From contig NZ_BMYM01000001.1 in NCBI RefSeq assembly GCF_014652275.1, forward strand, positions 1,488,001 to 1,552,000: a stretch of DNA of 64,000 nt, given 5' to 3'. Made by a program: the position numbers and the translations under genes. Of this stretch, positions 1-9,543 are shown in pieces; the stretch's first letter is position 1; every line of letters starts with the position of its first letter. The DNA is from Parahalioglobus pacificus (lineage in GTDB: Bacteria; Pseudomonadota; Gammaproteobacteria; Pseudomonadales; Halieaceae). The notes under the pieces were generated by a model, which was given only the letters and a program-made list of their open reading frames with translations, was not told the origin of the DNA and searched no databases.

Positions 1-1
1 T

Positions 2-868
2 GACATCATCGTCATCGACCATTTTTACGCCTTCTTTTACCAGCCCGCTGAATTTACCGGCACCACCATCTATCACGCCCATGCTGCACATTTCGCAGAC
101 ATACAGGCACAACCCGACTGTGCCGGCCTTGAAGAAAAAGTAGTGAACGGCTTGCGCAAGCGAGAACTGGACGCCTGCGCCGGCGTTGATCATGTGTTCG
201 CTACAGCAAATGACGCCCTGCGTCTGGCGGATGCTGGTGTTCCTTTCGGGAAGCTACAAAGCTCGCTGCTAGGCAGCCACATTGATACGCGCAAAAGCGA
301 CGCCATTGACTTCAACCGGACGAAAGCCCAGCTACTGTACGTGGGGTATCTGGGCGATGCCGACAACGTGCGCAGCCTGATGTGGTTTATACGGGAGGTG
401 CTGCCTCAGCTGCGGGAAAGCATGCCGCGTTTACCCCTGCACCTTGTGGGCAAAGACCCGGACCTGCAACTGCTAACCCTGGGCATGAGCGACCCGAACA
501 TTCACTTCCATCGTTCCATGGAAGAAGCAGAAATGGCCGGCGAATCTTTCCGGGTCAGCATTGATCCGCTGCTCTATGAGCGCGTGGTCGACACCAAACT
601 GATCAATAACCTGGCCAGGGGCACACCGACAGTCACCACCGTTGCCGGCGTTGCTCGTCTACGCGGCGAGGCACCTGATACTGTGGTTGCGGCTCAGTCA
701 TCCGGTGATATGGCAGCACACATCCGTACACTGCTCACCGACAAATCGGCTTGGCGCAAGCTGGCAGTGGCCAACCGTGAATTTGCGCGCTCTCGCCTGC
801 ACGTGCACGACCTGATGTATCGCCTGCGGGCCCAGTTGTCTCAGCAAGGTGCTGTTGGCGCGGCCTGA
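2..868 (+). CDS. Glycosyltransferase, GT4-like, C-terminal part (5' end outside window)
   Basis: The reading frame is open from base 2, so the gene begins before the window; the first internal ATG (143) is not a convincing start. About 288 residues are visible. The C-terminal half has the layout of a GT-B retaining glycosyltransferase: a YVGYLGDADNV stretch opening the nucleotide-sugar domain, a LHLVGKDP strand, and a LINNLARGTPTV segment where family 4 enzymes carry the donor-binding loop. The usual E-x7-E is weak. It probably transfers a sugar to a surface polysaccharide or other glycan, but acceptor and donor cannot be told. It is convergent with pepN, 23 bases away. Confidence 0.7.
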   Translation, partial: DIIVIDHFYAFFYQPAEFTGTTIYHAHAAHFADIQAQPDCAGLEEKVVNGLRKRELDACAGVDHVFATANDALRLADAGVPFGKLQSSLLGSHIDTRKSDAIDFNRTKAQLLYVGYLGDADNVRSLMWFIREVLPQLRESMPRLPLHLVGKDPDLQLLTLGMSDPNIHFHRSMEEAEMAGESFRVSIDPLLYERVVDTKLINNLARGTPTVTTVAGVARLRGEAPDTVVAAQSSGDMAAHIRTLLTDKSAWRKLAVANREFARSRLHVHDLMYRLRAQLSQQGAVGAA

Positions 869-891
869 GCTACGCACTACGCACTCGCGTA

Positions 892-3549
892 TTAGGCGAG
901 AGAACGGCTGACCACTTCAAACACATCCGGCGACAAACCCGACACCGCGGCCAATTCCTCCAGCTCGGCCCGCATCATGTCGCCTCTGCCCTGATAGTTT
1001 CGCCATTTGGTGAGCGGGCCCAGCAGCCGCGAAGCAATTTGCGGATTCATGCCATCGAGCACAGCAACCTGCTCTCTCAAGAAGCGATAGCCCGCGCCAT
1101 CGCGCCGGTGAAAGTTCACCGGGTTACCACTGGCAAAAGCGCCGATAACAGCCCGCACCTTATTCGGGTTTCGCAGGTCGAAGGCATCGTGCGCCATCAG
1201 CGCCTGCACGCGCGATAAGGCATCCTCCAGCGGCAACATGGCCTGTAGCTGCAACCATTGATTCACTACCAGAGCTTCGTGGTGCCACTTGTCAAAGCAA
1301 TCTGCCAAGGCTGCGTCACGCTGTACGTCGTTACCGAAATAAGCGACAGCCTGCAGGCCAGCCAGCCTGTCGGTCATATTGTTAGCGCCGTGATACTGCG
1401 CCAGCGCCAGCTCAACGCCATCGACACTGTCGGCACTGAGATAGCCCAGCGCCGCGTTGCACAAGCTGCGCCTGGCTATCTCCGGTCCGCTGGCCTGGTA
1501 GGGCTCAACGCTGTGCAAACGCCCGAACAGGCTCTGCCACTGCTCCGACAGTGCGCTGGCTAGCGCTTCACGAACGCTGTCCCTTGCAGCATGAATACCA
1601 TCTACATCAGCCTGGCCAGTATGACTTGCGAGCTCTGCCAGATAATTTTCACCGGGCAAGGTCACCATCATGGCCACCATTGCAGGATCCAGCGACGTAT
1701 CGGCGATAACCGCTGCTACAGAGTCAATCAGCAACGGATCAACGTCCGGCTCACTGCCGGCATCGAGTTGCGCCTGAACGTCCATAATCACCTGCACAGC
1801 CAATTGCTGGCTGGCATCCCAGCGGACAAAACCGTCGGCATCGTGACTGATAAGCGCCTGCAAGTCTTTACGGGTATAGGGGTAGTCAAGCCGCACTGGC
1901 GCTGAGAAGCCGCGCAGCAGCGAGGGGACAGGCGCTTCGTTCACGCCGGTGAAGACAAATCGTTGCTCGGCGGAATCGACAGTCAGCACGCGATGCGTAT
2001 TATCCGACGTCTCCGTATCCGGCAATTCACCCTCGAGGCGTAAGGGCAAGTTGCCCGCGTCACCCAGAAGGCCCATCGCCAGTGGAATCACCACGGGCTG
2101 CTTGTCGGTCTGCCCTGGTGTCGGTGGGGTGCGCTGCGCGACAGTGAGGGTGTAGGTTTGCGCCTCCTCGTCATAGACACCGCTGGCACTGACTTCCGGC
2201 GTGCCCGCCTGGCTGTACCACCGCCGGAACAGGCCGAGATCAACCCCGGACGCGTCTTCCATGGCAAGGACAAAATCTTCACAGGTGACTGCCTGCCCAT
2301 CGTGCCGTTGAAAGTAAAGGTCGCTGCCTCGCCGAAATGATTCAGCGCCCAGCAGGGTGTGGATCATCCTCACCACCTCTGCACCCTTTTCATACACGGT
2401 GACGGTGTAGAAGTTTGATATCTCGATAAATGAGTCAGGCCGCACCGGGTGCGCCATCGGGCCGGCATCTTCGGCAAACTGTGAGGTACGCAGGACAGTG
2501 ACGTCCTCCACGCGCTTGACCGTTCTGGAACCCATATCTGATGAGAACTCGGCATCGCGGAACACGGTAAAGCCTTCCTTGAGACTGAGCTGGAACCAGT
2601 CGCGGCAGGTGACCCTGTTCCCGGACCAGTTGTGGAAATACTCGTGAGCGACGATCGATTCAACCCGCTGGTAGCCGGCATCCGTCGTTGTATCCGGCGA
2701 TGCCAACACGCAGGAAGTGTTAAAGATATTGAGGCTCTTGTTCTCCATAGCGCCCATGTTGAAATCATCAACTGCCACTATGTTGAAAATGTCCAGATCG
2801 TACTCGCGACCGAAGGTCTCTTCGTCCCAGCGCATGGATCGTTTCAGTGAATCCATGGCGTGGTCACATTTGTCGAGATCCTTGGGTTCCACAAAAATTT
2901 TCAGATCAACCTCACGGCCTGAACAGGTGGTGAAGCTATCTTCGACAACGCTTAAGTCACCCGCAACCAGGGCGAAGAGATAAGCCGGCTTGGGGAATGG
3001 GTCATGCCAGGTGGCACTGTGCCGGCCACTGGCTAGTGCCTCGGTAGCCACACAGTTTCCATTACTGAGCAACACCGGATAGCGCGCGGCGTCGGCCTCC
3101 ACCGTCACCGTATAGATCGACATCACGTCGGGCCGGTCGAGGAAGTACGTGATTTTGCGAAAGCCCTCGGCTTCACACTGGGTGCAAAACATGGTGCGCG
3201 ACTTATACAGCCCCTCCAGGGAGGTGTTGTTCTGCGGCTCTATACGCACCACCGTGCGCAATTCAAACTCACCAGGCACAGCCTCCAGGGTCAGGCTCGC
3301 CTCATCAATGACGTAGGTCCCCTCCCCCAACGTATTGCCGTCCAGCTGAATGGATTCCAGCTTCAGCGCTTGGCCATGGAGTACCAGAGCTTGCGTCTCA
3401 GGGGCGCCTGCCGTCCGCGCAATGCTCAGCGTCGCAGTGACCAGCGCGTAGTCTTCATGCAGGGCAAAGTGCAGCTGTGTTTGCTCAATGCGGTAAGCCG
3501 GTGGCTCGTAGTCTTTCAGGTAAATGGTTGCAGGCTGTGCCTCGCGCAT
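892..3549 (-). CDS. pepN: Aminopeptidase N (M1 family)
   Basis: At 885 residues it has the usual length of bacterial PepN. The substrate-binding GAMEN motif is at about residues 266-270. The zinc motif HEYFH is at 302-306, and the third zinc ligand is the Glu of LKEGF near 325. It is a cytosolic zinc metallopeptidase that removes N-terminal residues from peptides in the last steps of protein turnover. No signal peptide is seen, as expected. The start ATG lies 5 bases past the stop of the upstream DUF2797 gene on the same strand, so the two are probably cotranscribed. Identification is secure. Confidence 0.97.
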   Translation of the reverse strand: MREAQPATIYLKDYEPPAYRIEQTQLHFALHEDYALVTATLSIARTAGAPETQALVLHGQALKLESIQLDGNTLGEGTYVIDEASLTLEAVPGEFELRTVVRIEPQNNTSLEGLYKSRTMFCTQCEAEGFRKITYFLDRPDVMSIYTVTVEADAARYPVLLSNGNCVATEALASGRHSATWHDPFPKPAYLFALVAGDLSVVEDSFTTCSGREVDLKIFVEPKDLDKCDHAMDSLKRSMRWDEETFGREYDLDIFNIVAVDDFNMGAMENKSLNIFNTSCVLASPDTTTDAGYQRVESIVAHEYFHNWSGNRVTCRDWFQLSLKEGFTVFRDAEFSSDMGSRTVKRVEDVTVLRTSQFAEDAGPMAHPVRPDSFIEISNFYTVTVYEKGAEVVRMIHTLLGAESFRRGSDLYFQRHDGQAVTCEDFVLAMEDASGVDLGLFRRWYSQAGTPEVSASGVYDEEAQTYTLTVAQRTPPTPGQTDKQPVVIPLAMGLLGDAGNLPLRLEGELPDTETSDNTHRVLTVDSAEQRFVFTGVNEAPVPSLLRGFSAPVRLDYPYTRKDLQALISHDADGFVRWDASQQLAVQVIMDVQAQLDAGSEPDVDPLLIDSVAAVIADTSLDPAMVAMMVTLPGENYLAELASHTGQADVDGIHAARDSVREALASALSEQWQSLFGRLHSVEPYQASGPEIARRSLCNAALGYLSADSVDGVELALAQYHGANNMTDRLAGLQAVAYFGNDVQRDAALADCFDKWHHEALVVNQWLQLQAMLPLEDALSRVQALMAHDAFDLRNPNKVRAVIGAFASGNPVNFHRRDGAGYRFLREQVAVLDGMNPQIASRLLGPLTKWRNYQGRGDMMRAELEELAAVSGLSPDVFEVVSRSLA

Positions 3550-3554
3550 CGGAT

Positions 3555-4385
3555 CTACTCCCCGGAAACGGCAATGTTGTAGCCGCTGTACTTTCGCATG
3601 TTGATAACGCCGGTATCGAAAATAAGGTACTGACCCTTGATACCTTCGAGAGTGCCCTCCACAAGCGGAGTCTTGTCGAGATTGAATGACTTGACCTTCA
3701 CAGGATGCTTCAGCACGGGATACCGAATGCGGGTCTCCGCCTCATCAACCAGCTCTGTGATGGCCTGAAGGCCATGCGATGCTTGCAACGCATCAATCTC
3801 ATCGCGGCTGGAGGTCATCAAGGCCTGGCGTCGCTCTTCGAGATCCAGAGGGTCAGCATCCCCCTTGAGCATGGCCTGCCAATTCGTCTTGTCGGCAATA
3901 TGTGCGGCGAAGGCCAATTCAACCAGGCCGGATTGCAGTCGCGTGCTCACGCGGAAAATAGGCTTGGCTTGCGTGGCTCCCTGGTCCATCCACCGCGTGG
4001 GCACCTGGGTGCCTCGCGTGATGCCCACCTTCAGGCCAGAGGTGTTTGCCAGATACACGATGTGATCGATGTTGCAGTTGGCCTCGCCCCACGCGGGTTC
4101 TCGACAAGTGCCTTCAATAAAATGGCATTTCTGGGGGCTCACGATGCAGCTATCGCACTGGGCAAGGCGTTTAAAGCAGGGATAGCAGTAGCCCTGGCTA
4201 AAACTCTTATTGGTTTTGCGATCACAATGTATGCAGTTAATCGTGCCAAGATAGGAAAGACTGAGGCGCTTTCCCAAGTGCGCGTTCAGCGGTATCTCGG
4301 CATCACCCACAATCATGTGGTAATTCACGACATCCGCCAGCTCGGTGCGCATCTTGCGAACCTTGCCTGAACCTAGTTCAGCCAT
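3555..4385 (-). CDS. DUF2797 family protein
   Basis: This 276-residue protein matches the DUF2797 family in length and pattern. It has a cysteine-rich N-terminal third with Cys at about 51, 54, 67, 70, 77, 80 and 87, arranged as CxxC pairs suggesting zinc binding. A TSGLKVGITR segment near residue 112 resembles the GIY-YIG-like signature of this family. No biochemical role is established to my knowledge. It sits between a DUF1315 gene (16-base gap) and pepN (5-base gap), all leftward, so one transcript is likely. Confidence 0.85.
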   Translation of the reverse strand: MAELGSGKVRKMRTELADVVNYHMIVGDAEIPLNAHLGKRLSLSYLGTINCIHCDRKTNKSFSQGYCYPCFKRLAQCDSCIVSPQKCHFIEGTCREPAWGEANCNIDHIVYLANTSGLKVGITRGTQVPTRWMDQGATQAKPIFRVSTRLQSGLVELAFAAHIADKTNWQAMLKGDADPLDLEERRQALMTSSRDEIDALQASHGLQAITELVDEAETRIRYPVLKHPVKVKSFNLDKTPLVEGTLEGIKGQYLIFDTGVINMRKYSGYNIAVSGE

Positions 4386-4401
4386 TCTTCAAATCCTTAA
4401 C

Positions 4402-4662
4402 TTAGTCTTGCAGCCACTTGATGGTGGTGGTGGTGTCCGGGTCGTCACACACCTCACCCGCCTTGTGCCCGCGGTCGATGTAGCCAATGCGTTGCTCCTC
4501 CGGCAGATGTTGTGCGCCCCAGGCAATCAGGGCTTCCATGACAGTGCAACGCTGCTCTGCTGACAATAGCTTACCATCAGGCCACCGGCCCAGTTCCATC
4601 GCCCGGCGCAGACTGCGATAGATCTCCGGGCTCATACTGTTGATCAGGGTGTCATAGTCCAT
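4402..4662 (-). CDS. DUF1315 (YeaC-like) family protein
   Basis: This small 86-residue protein begins MDYDTLINSMSPE and contains LRRAMELGRWPDG, the hallmark of the YeaC/DUF1315 family, whose function is unknown. I chose the ATG at 4662 because a GGAGG lies 5 bases upstream and it aligns with the family N-terminus; the ATG at 4674 would add four residues that include that ribosome site. It is the first gene of a leftward group with the DUF2797 gene and pepN. Confidence 0.85.
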   Translation of the reverse strand: MDYDTLINSMSPEIYRSLRRAMELGRWPDGKLLSAEQRCTVMEALIAWGAQHLPEEQRIGYIDRGHKAGEVCDDPDTTTTIKWLQD

Positions 4663-4708
4663 AGCTGCCTCCATATCCGGGCGGCGATTATAGCGATTTG
4701 TGAGGCGA

Positions 4709-5551
4709 TCAGCGTGAGGCCAATGCGAATACTGCCCCTAGTAGTGCACCGGTGAGCAAGCCTCCCACATGGGCGGCATTCGCCACGGCACCGAAGCCCA
4801 GCACTTCGACAACACCCAGTACACAGATCACCAGCCAGCCCAGCATGAACAACATGATGGGGTTAGCGGGCCTGAATCCCCAGGCTGGCTGCAAGGTGGC
4901 CCCCACCCAGGCGAAACCCAGCAACCCATACACGACACCGGACAGCCCGCCAAACAGTGCCGGGCCGCCAAACAGGTACTGGATAGTGTTTGATACCAGG
5001 GCGATAACCAGAAACAGCCCCAGCAGGTTCAGGGAGCCCAGACCGCGCTCTATCCGCGAGCCCAACTCCCACATCCAGAGGCAATTGAAGGTGATATGCA
5101 GCCAGCCAAAGTGCAGAAAAACAGGCGTGATGTAGCGCCAGGGCGCGGCGCCCGGCTCACCAAAGACCAGCTGATTGCCAACCACAGCGAATGGCGTAAA
5201 CGTGAACAAGGACAACAGTTCCGGAGATGCCCGAAACAGCAGCAGTGCAAAGCCGGCTACGCTGAGCGCAATGATAGCCAGGGTGACCGGCGAACGCATC
5301 CCGCGCGATAACAGCGACGGGCCCGCCTCTCTGGGTCGCGCAGTGATCTCAATATTGAGTTCGCCGGAGCGCCAGGCCTGATAAACGCGCTGCACTTCGC
5401 GCGCCTCGGCGTCAGTGGCGGTTTTCACCGTCTGCCTGCCCTGCTCTTCGAAAATGCGGTGTCGCACACCCTGTTGACGCAGGGCCACCGACAGCGGTAA
5501 CAAATCTTCAGAGAGATCGACGGCGATCGCCGTCACATCCATGCTTATCAT
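4709..5551 (-). CDS. Rhomboid-family intramembrane serine protease
   Basis: This 280-residue membrane protein has a cytosolic N-terminal domain of about 85 residues followed by six hydrophobic segments. The nucleophile motif GLSG (Ser near 204) and the catalytic His in ANAAHVGG (near 261) are both present. HFGWLHITFN supplies the loop His and Asn that stabilise the oxyanion. It should cleave transmembrane helices within the inner membrane; its substrate is unknown. The ATG at 5551 shares bases with the nadK stop (TGATG), implying translational coupling. An in-frame GTG at 5575 inside nadK is a possible longer start. Confidence 0.9.
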   Translation of the reverse strand: MISMDVTAIAVDLSEDLLPLSVALRQQGVRHRIFEEQGRQTVKTATDAEAREVQRVYQAWRSGELNIEITARPREAGPSLLSRGMRSPVTLAIIALSVAGFALLLFRASPELLSLFTFTPFAVVGNQLVFGEPGAAPWRYITPVFLHFGWLHITFNCLWMWELGSRIERGLGSLNLLGLFLVIALVSNTIQYLFGGPALFGGLSGVVYGLLGFAWVGATLQPAWGFRPANPIMLFMLGWLVICVLGVVEVLGFGAVANAAHVGGLLTGALLGAVFALASR

Positions 5552-6435
5552 CAGTTTGTGAGTGCGTTGCTCCACCGCAACTTATCGCGGCAGCTGGCAT
5601 AGAAGCTGTGACCTACGGGATGCAGCAGCGTCAGCTTCTCCGGCTTTTTACGAATCACCACGGAGTCACCCGGCCGCGCCGTCATATTGACCTGACCATC
5701 ACAGGTGACCGGCGGATGAATGCGATTACGGGATAACACGTCGATGCGGATCTCGCTGTTGCCATCCACGACAATGGGGCGACTGCTGAGCGCATGGGGA
5801 AACATGGGCACCAATACGACCGCATCCAGAGCAGGATGCATGATGGGGCCGCCTCCCGACAGCGAGTAGGCGGTTGAGCCAGTCGGTGTTGAGACAATCA
5901 ATCCATCTGCACGCTGTCGGTACACAAAGGTGTCATCGATATACAGCTCAAGCTCAATCATCTGGGCTGAGGTGCCTGAGTTAACAACCACGTCGTTGAG
6001 GGCATCAGCTCGGCCAACGACCGCACCATCGCGCATTACCTTCGCGTCCAGCAGGAAGCGCTTTTCATGCGTGAACTCACCGTCGAGTACGGCGCCCACC
6101 TGCGCATGTACATCGTCAGGATTAATGTCGGTCAGGAAACCCAGCCGCCCGCGATTCACGCCCAGCACAGCAACGTCAGAACGGGCCAGCGTGCGGGCTG
6201 CGCCTAACAAACTGCCATCACCGCCAACCACAATGACAAGGTCAGCCTTCTCGCCGATATCTTCGAGTGCGCAGGCGGAAAGCCCTGCCACCGGCAACAG
6301 CTCCGCCAGTCGCTGCTCCAGCAAAATCTCGGCGCCACGTGATTGCAGCAAACGTACAAGCTCGTTGAGAACCGGCGCCGCATCTTCATGTTGGCTGCGG
6401 CCCACCAGTCCCACGCATTGGAAAGATAACGGCAT
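5551..6435 (-). CDS. nadK: NAD kinase
   Basis: From the ATG at 6435 the product is 294 residues, the usual NAD kinase length; the frame also has an upstream ATG at 6477 adding 14 unconserved residues. The GGDGS motif for phosphate transfer is near residues 71-75. ALNDVVVNSG and the PTGSTAYSLSGGGPI block bind NAD and form the tetramer core. It phosphorylates NAD to NADP in the cytosol. It lies just upstream of, and overlaps, the rhomboid gene, and it diverges from the DUF1853 gene starting at 6510. Confidence 0.96.
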   Translation of the reverse strand: MPLSFQCVGLVGRSQHEDAAPVLNELVRLLQSRGAEILLEQRLAELLPVAGLSACALEDIGEKADLVIVVGGDGSLLGAARTLARSDVAVLGVNRGRLGFLTDINPDDVHAQVGAVLDGEFTHEKRFLLDAKVMRDGAVVGRADALNDVVVNSGTSAQMIELELYIDDTFVYRQRADGLIVSTPTGSTAYSLSGGGPIMHPALDAVVLVPMFPHALSSRPIVVDGNSEIRIDVLSRNRIHPPVTCDGQVNMTARPGDSVVIRKKPEKLTLLHPVGHSFYASCRDKLRWSNALTN

Positions 6436-6509
6436 GCTCGACGCATCCCCTGTAAACTGGATCCTCATTATAAACACAGAACCAGTGCGGTAACGCAGCT
6501 GCTACATCT

Positions 6510-7427
6510 ATGCTCGATCTCCACACCAGCATCGTGCGAGACCTCGCCTGGGCTTGTTTTTCATCGCCCTTGGTCCAGACCCATGAGATTGTGGATGAGG
6601 GCCAAGCGCTGGCCAACTGCGGACTGACGCTAACACCCCACCGCAAGATCTGGCTAACGCAGTTGGAGGCGGACCCTTCGGCTTTACGGGCATGGCTGGG
6701 AAGCTCACCGCCGCGCCGCCTGGGATTGTATGTGGAGCGCCTGTGGCATTTTTTTCTCGAACAAGACCCCTCGGTGGAGTTCGTCGCACACAACGTGCCG
6801 GTGCGCGGAGGTGGGCGGACCTTGGGGGAATTCGACTGCCTGTACTACTGTTACGACCGAGAGCGCTACTTTCATCTGGAACTGGCGGCGAAGTTCTACC
6901 TCGGTGTGGCTGAGCCTGGCCCTGCGAGCTGGCACCAATGGTGGGGACCCAACACCGCTGATCGACTGGATCTCAAACTGGGTCGGATGCTGGAACACCA
7001 AACGCGGTTGGGGGAGCAACCCGCCGGCAGGCAGGTGCTGCGTGAACTCGGTATCGATGAACTCGCCTGTGAAGCTGAAATCAAGGGCTACCTGTATCAG
7101 CCATACAACAAGGCTTTACCCATGCCTAGAGGATGCTCAACAGCAGCACAGGGTCTCTGGGTACATGCGTCGGAAGTTGAGGAACTTATGTCAGCGCATG
7201 CGGCCCAATACTGGCAATTACTTGACAGAATGGCGTGGCTGGCGCCTGCAGCCAGTTTGATCACAAGGCACGCGCATGGGCCCTGCTCGAAAAGCGCTAC
7301 ACTTACAGCACTGCGGGAACACTTTCAGGTCAGCGAAAGACCGGTACAGATCGCTGGATTCGAGGAATGCACCCACGATGTCCTGAGGGTTTTTGTGGTG
7401 CCGGACAACTGGCCTATGGGGAACTAA
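6510..7427 (+). CDS. DUF1853 family protein
   Basis: The protein has 305 residues. It matches DUF1853 by the blocks RLGLYVERLWHFFLE, HNVPVRGGGRTLGEFDCLYY and HLELAAKFYLG, followed by TADRLDLKLGRMLEHQ. The pattern of acidic and lysine residues (GEFD, ELAAKF) looks like a PD-(D/E)xK nuclease-type fold, which is my inference and not an established activity. It is cytosolic, with no signal or membrane segments. It is the first gene on the plus strand after the divergent nadK group; the next gene is a lipoprotein about 100 bases on. Confidence 0.85.
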   Translation: MLDLHTSIVRDLAWACFSSPLVQTHEIVDEGQALANCGLTLTPHRKIWLTQLEADPSALRAWLGSSPPRRLGLYVERLWHFFLEQDPSVEFVAHNVPVRGGGRTLGEFDCLYYCYDRERYFHLELAAKFYLGVAEPGPASWHQWWGPNTADRLDLKLGRMLEHQTRLGEQPAGRQVLRELGIDELACEAEIKGYLYQPYNKALPMPRGCSTAAQGLWVHASEVEELMSAHAAQYWQLLDRMAWLAPAASLITRHAHGPCSKSATLTALREHFQVSERPVQIAGFEECTHDVLRVFVVPDNWPMGN

Positions 7428-7528
7428 GAGAGTGACGCTCGTTTTGACGAAAAATGCCTAGACGGGCAGACTCAGGTTTCTAAACTCGTCAAGCATCGCT
7501 ATTGGAACCAACAACAAGGATCATAACT

Positions 7529-8212
7529 ATGAAGCCTCATGTTCTTATCGCCGCTGCTGCCGTTACCGCAATGACGGCGTGCAGTTCAACCGAGCCCACC
7601 GTTCAAACCGGTGATGACGCCGAAGTCATCATGGGTAATTTGCACAAGGTTGATAACAGCCGCACCGACCTGGCCTACGTGGATCCCGAGGCCAACTTCG
7701 GCAAATACAATAGCGTGTTGGTTCAGCCGCTGGGCGTAGACAACGTCGAAATCCGCCAGCCCAATAACTCTTACTCTGCAGTCGGCAACCGTACTTGGGA
7801 GCTGACGGACAAGGACAAAGAGAACCTGCGCAAGTCCTTCGCTGAATCCATGGGCAAGCAGATGGAGAAGTGCGGCTACCCTGTGGTGACTGAAGCCGGC
7901 GACGACGTCTTGCAAGTAGCCGCGATGATTACCGGGATTGCCCCCGCTGCTGCAAAAGACGACAACTCTTCGCGCGCCGTAGGCCGTACCCGTGTTTACA
8001 CGGAAGGTGCAGGTGCTATGGCAGTAGCCGTAATGTTTGGCGACTCGGAAACCGGGGAAGTCCTGGCCATGATCAAGGACACTCGCCAAAGCAACTCTGC
8101 AGGTAACTGGGGGCTGAATAACTCTGTCTCCAACATGGCGGATGTGCGTCGTTTCTTCAATGGCTGGGCTAACCAGATCTGCCAGGGGCTGGACCGCGCC
8201 CACGGCAAATAA
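7529..8212 (+). CDS. DUF3313-like lipoprotein
   Basis: The start at ATG 7529 follows an AAGGA site (7516-7520). The 227-residue product begins with a short basic and hydrophobic signal ending in AMTACSS, where the Cys would be lipidated; the -3 Met is a less usual lipobox residue. The body (FGKYNSVLVQPLGVDNVEI and later QVAAMITGIAPAA and DSETGEVLAMIKD) resembles DUF3313 lipoproteins of unknown function. It is probably anchored to the inner leaflet of the outer membrane. The gene ends at a strong terminator shared with convergent lipA. Confidence 0.8.
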   Translation: MKPHVLIAAAAVTAMTACSSTEPTVQTGDDAEVIMGNLHKVDNSRTDLAYVDPEANFGKYNSVLVQPLGVDNVEIRQPNNSYSAVGNRTWELTDKDKENLRKSFAESMGKQMEKCGYPVVTEAGDDVLQVAAMITGIAPAAAKDDNSSRAVGRTRVYTEGAGAMAVAVMFGDSETGEVLAMIKDTRQSNSAGNWGLNNSVSNMADVRRFFNGWANQICQGLDRAHGK

Positions 8213-8220
8213 TCAGCCAT

Positions 8221-8249
8221 AAAAAAGGCCGGCAATCGCCGGCCTTTTT
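8221..8249. terminator. Bidirectional rho-independent terminator
   Basis: A perfect GGCCGGC / GCCGGCC stem with loop AATC is flanked by A6 on the left and T5 on the right, so it can stop transcripts from both sides. It lies between the lipoprotein gene stop and the convergent lipA stop. Confidence 0.92.
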
Positions 8250-8282
8250 CTTTCACGGTGAGCGGGAATGCTCATCGCAGCA

Positions 8283-9281
8283 CTACGACGACAATCCCAC
8301 GTTATTTTTCTCCAGCACCTGCTCTGCCCGGTAGCTAGAGCGTACAAAGACACCCGAGACCACCTCCAGGAACCCCATAGCCAGGCCTTCCTGACGATAC
8401 TTTTCGAACTCTTCGGGCGACACGTAGCGCTCAATAGGGTAATGATTCGCCGTGGGCTGTAGATACTGGCCAAACGTCAGGATATCTACCTTCGCCTCGC
8501 GTAGTTCTTGCATGCACTCGGTGATTTCTTCATCTGTCTCGCCCAGCCCCAGCATCAGGCTGGTTTTGGTGAGCACGTCGGGACGATAGGCCTTGGCATG
8601 GGCAAGTACATCCAGGGTCTGCTGATAACCCGCTCGGGGATCACGCACCGGATGCGTTAGGCGCCTCACCGTTTCAACGTTCTGGGCAAACACCTCAATG
8701 CCAGAATCCACAACAACTTCGACGTCACTCAACTTGCCCAGAAAATCAGGCGTCAGTGCTTCGACGGCTGTCTGCGGATTCTCTTCCTTCACTGCACGCA
8801 CACAGGCAGCGTAGTGCCCCGCTCCACCGTCGGGGAGGTCATCTCGGTTCACTGAGGTCAATACAACATACTTTAGGCCCATCAGCGATACGGATCGCGC
8901 AGTGTTTGCGGGCTCCTCGGCATCCAGCCAACCCTGGGGGTTACCGGTGTTGACGGCACAAAAGCGACAAGCGCGCGTGCACACATCGCCCATCAACATG
9001 ATGGTGGCAGTGCCTGCACTCCAACACTCGCTCATATTGGGGCACTTGGCTTCCTCGCACACGGTTGCCAGGCGGTGTTCGTGCACAATGCCTTTCACCC
9101 GTTCATACGTCGCACCCCCACGGGCGCGAATGCGCAGCCATTCTGGCTTGGGCAATCGTTCTCCAGAGCGAGCGCTGGCCTTGATGCCGTCCTTGATCGC
9201 AGTGATGCCACGCTCATTGACGAACTTATCGCCGCTATGAACCTGAACGGTTGGAATGAGATTGTCGCTGGGTTTGGGCAT
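8283..9281 (-). CDS. lipA: Lipoyl synthase
   Basis: This radical SAM enzyme inserts two sulfurs into protein-bound octanoyl groups. The auxiliary cluster cysteines are in [12 protein letters not shown] (about 75, 80, 86), and the radical SAM cluster cysteines are in CTRACRFC (about 101, 105, 108). The C-terminal VRSSYRAEQ contains the conserved RSSY whose Ser binds the auxiliary cluster. The length of 332 residues is typical. lipB is not adjacent here. It converges with the lipoprotein gene across the terminator at 8221-8249. Confidence 0.97.
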   Translation of the reverse strand: MPKPSDNLIPTVQVHSGDKFVNERGITAIKDGIKASARSGERLPKPEWLRIRARGGATYERVKGIVHEHRLATVCEEAKCPNMSECWSAGTATIMLMGDVCTRACRFCAVNTGNPQGWLDAEEPANTARSVSLMGLKYVVLTSVNRDDLPDGGAGHYAACVRAVKEENPQTAVEALTPDFLGKLSDVEVVVDSGIEVFAQNVETVRRLTHPVRDPRAGYQQTLDVLAHAKAYRPDVLTKTSLMLGLGETDEEITECMQELREAKVDILTFGQYLQPTANHYPIERYVSPEEFEKYRQEGLAMGFLEVVSGVFVRSSYRAEQVLEKNNVGLSS

Positions 9282-9359
9282 GACGAGTACCGCAAATGAG
9301 TGGGAGCAAGTATATCAGCTCTAGAGTCAACACTAACTCCGTCGGCTACCTAGGCGATC

Positions 9360-9464
9360 TCAGGTGGTGGGGCCGCCAATGGGAACCTGGAAATACGTCC
9401 GTGTCGTTTCGATCAACTCATGGAGATGCTCGATCCCAAGGCTACCGTCGGTGAACGCCGCCAA
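9360..9464 (-). pseudogene. Possible gene remnant beside the tRNA-Asp island
   Basis: On the minus strand a 34-codon frame runs from a TTG at 9464 to a TGA at 9360 and reads like the tail of a folded protein (GIEHLHELIETTRTYFQVP). A stop lies directly upstream and there is no ribosome site, so it could be a decayed 3' end of a lost gene. I do not recognise the family. The rest of 9301-9483 shows nothing else. It may also be chance. Confidence 0.2.
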
Positions 9465-9483
9465 CCTCTAAGTCTTCAGATAC

Positions 9484-9512
9484 AAAAAAGCCCCGCCGGA
9501 TGGCGAGGCTTA
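9484..9512 (-). terminator. Terminator at the left island end (probably the ancestral tRNA-Asp terminator)
   Basis: The stem AAGCC(C/T)CGCC over GGAT, followed on the minus strand by a run of T (A6 at 9484-9489), sits 4 bases beyond the left copy of the tRNA 3' end. Read on the minus strand it has the right place and orientation to have been the original terminator of the tRNA operon before insertion. Confidence 0.75.
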
Positions 9513-9516
9513 TCTG

Positions 9517-9543
9517 TATATGGCGGACCGGACGGGACTCGAA
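9517..9543. repeat. Left attachment repeat (attL-like copy of tRNA-Asp 3' end)
   Basis: It is identical over 27 bases to 11348-11374. It covers the acceptor stem with CCA (minus strand) and part of the T arm, and identity stops at base 9544 within the T loop. No tRNA body continues beyond it, so this is the displaced copy. Confidence 0.9.
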
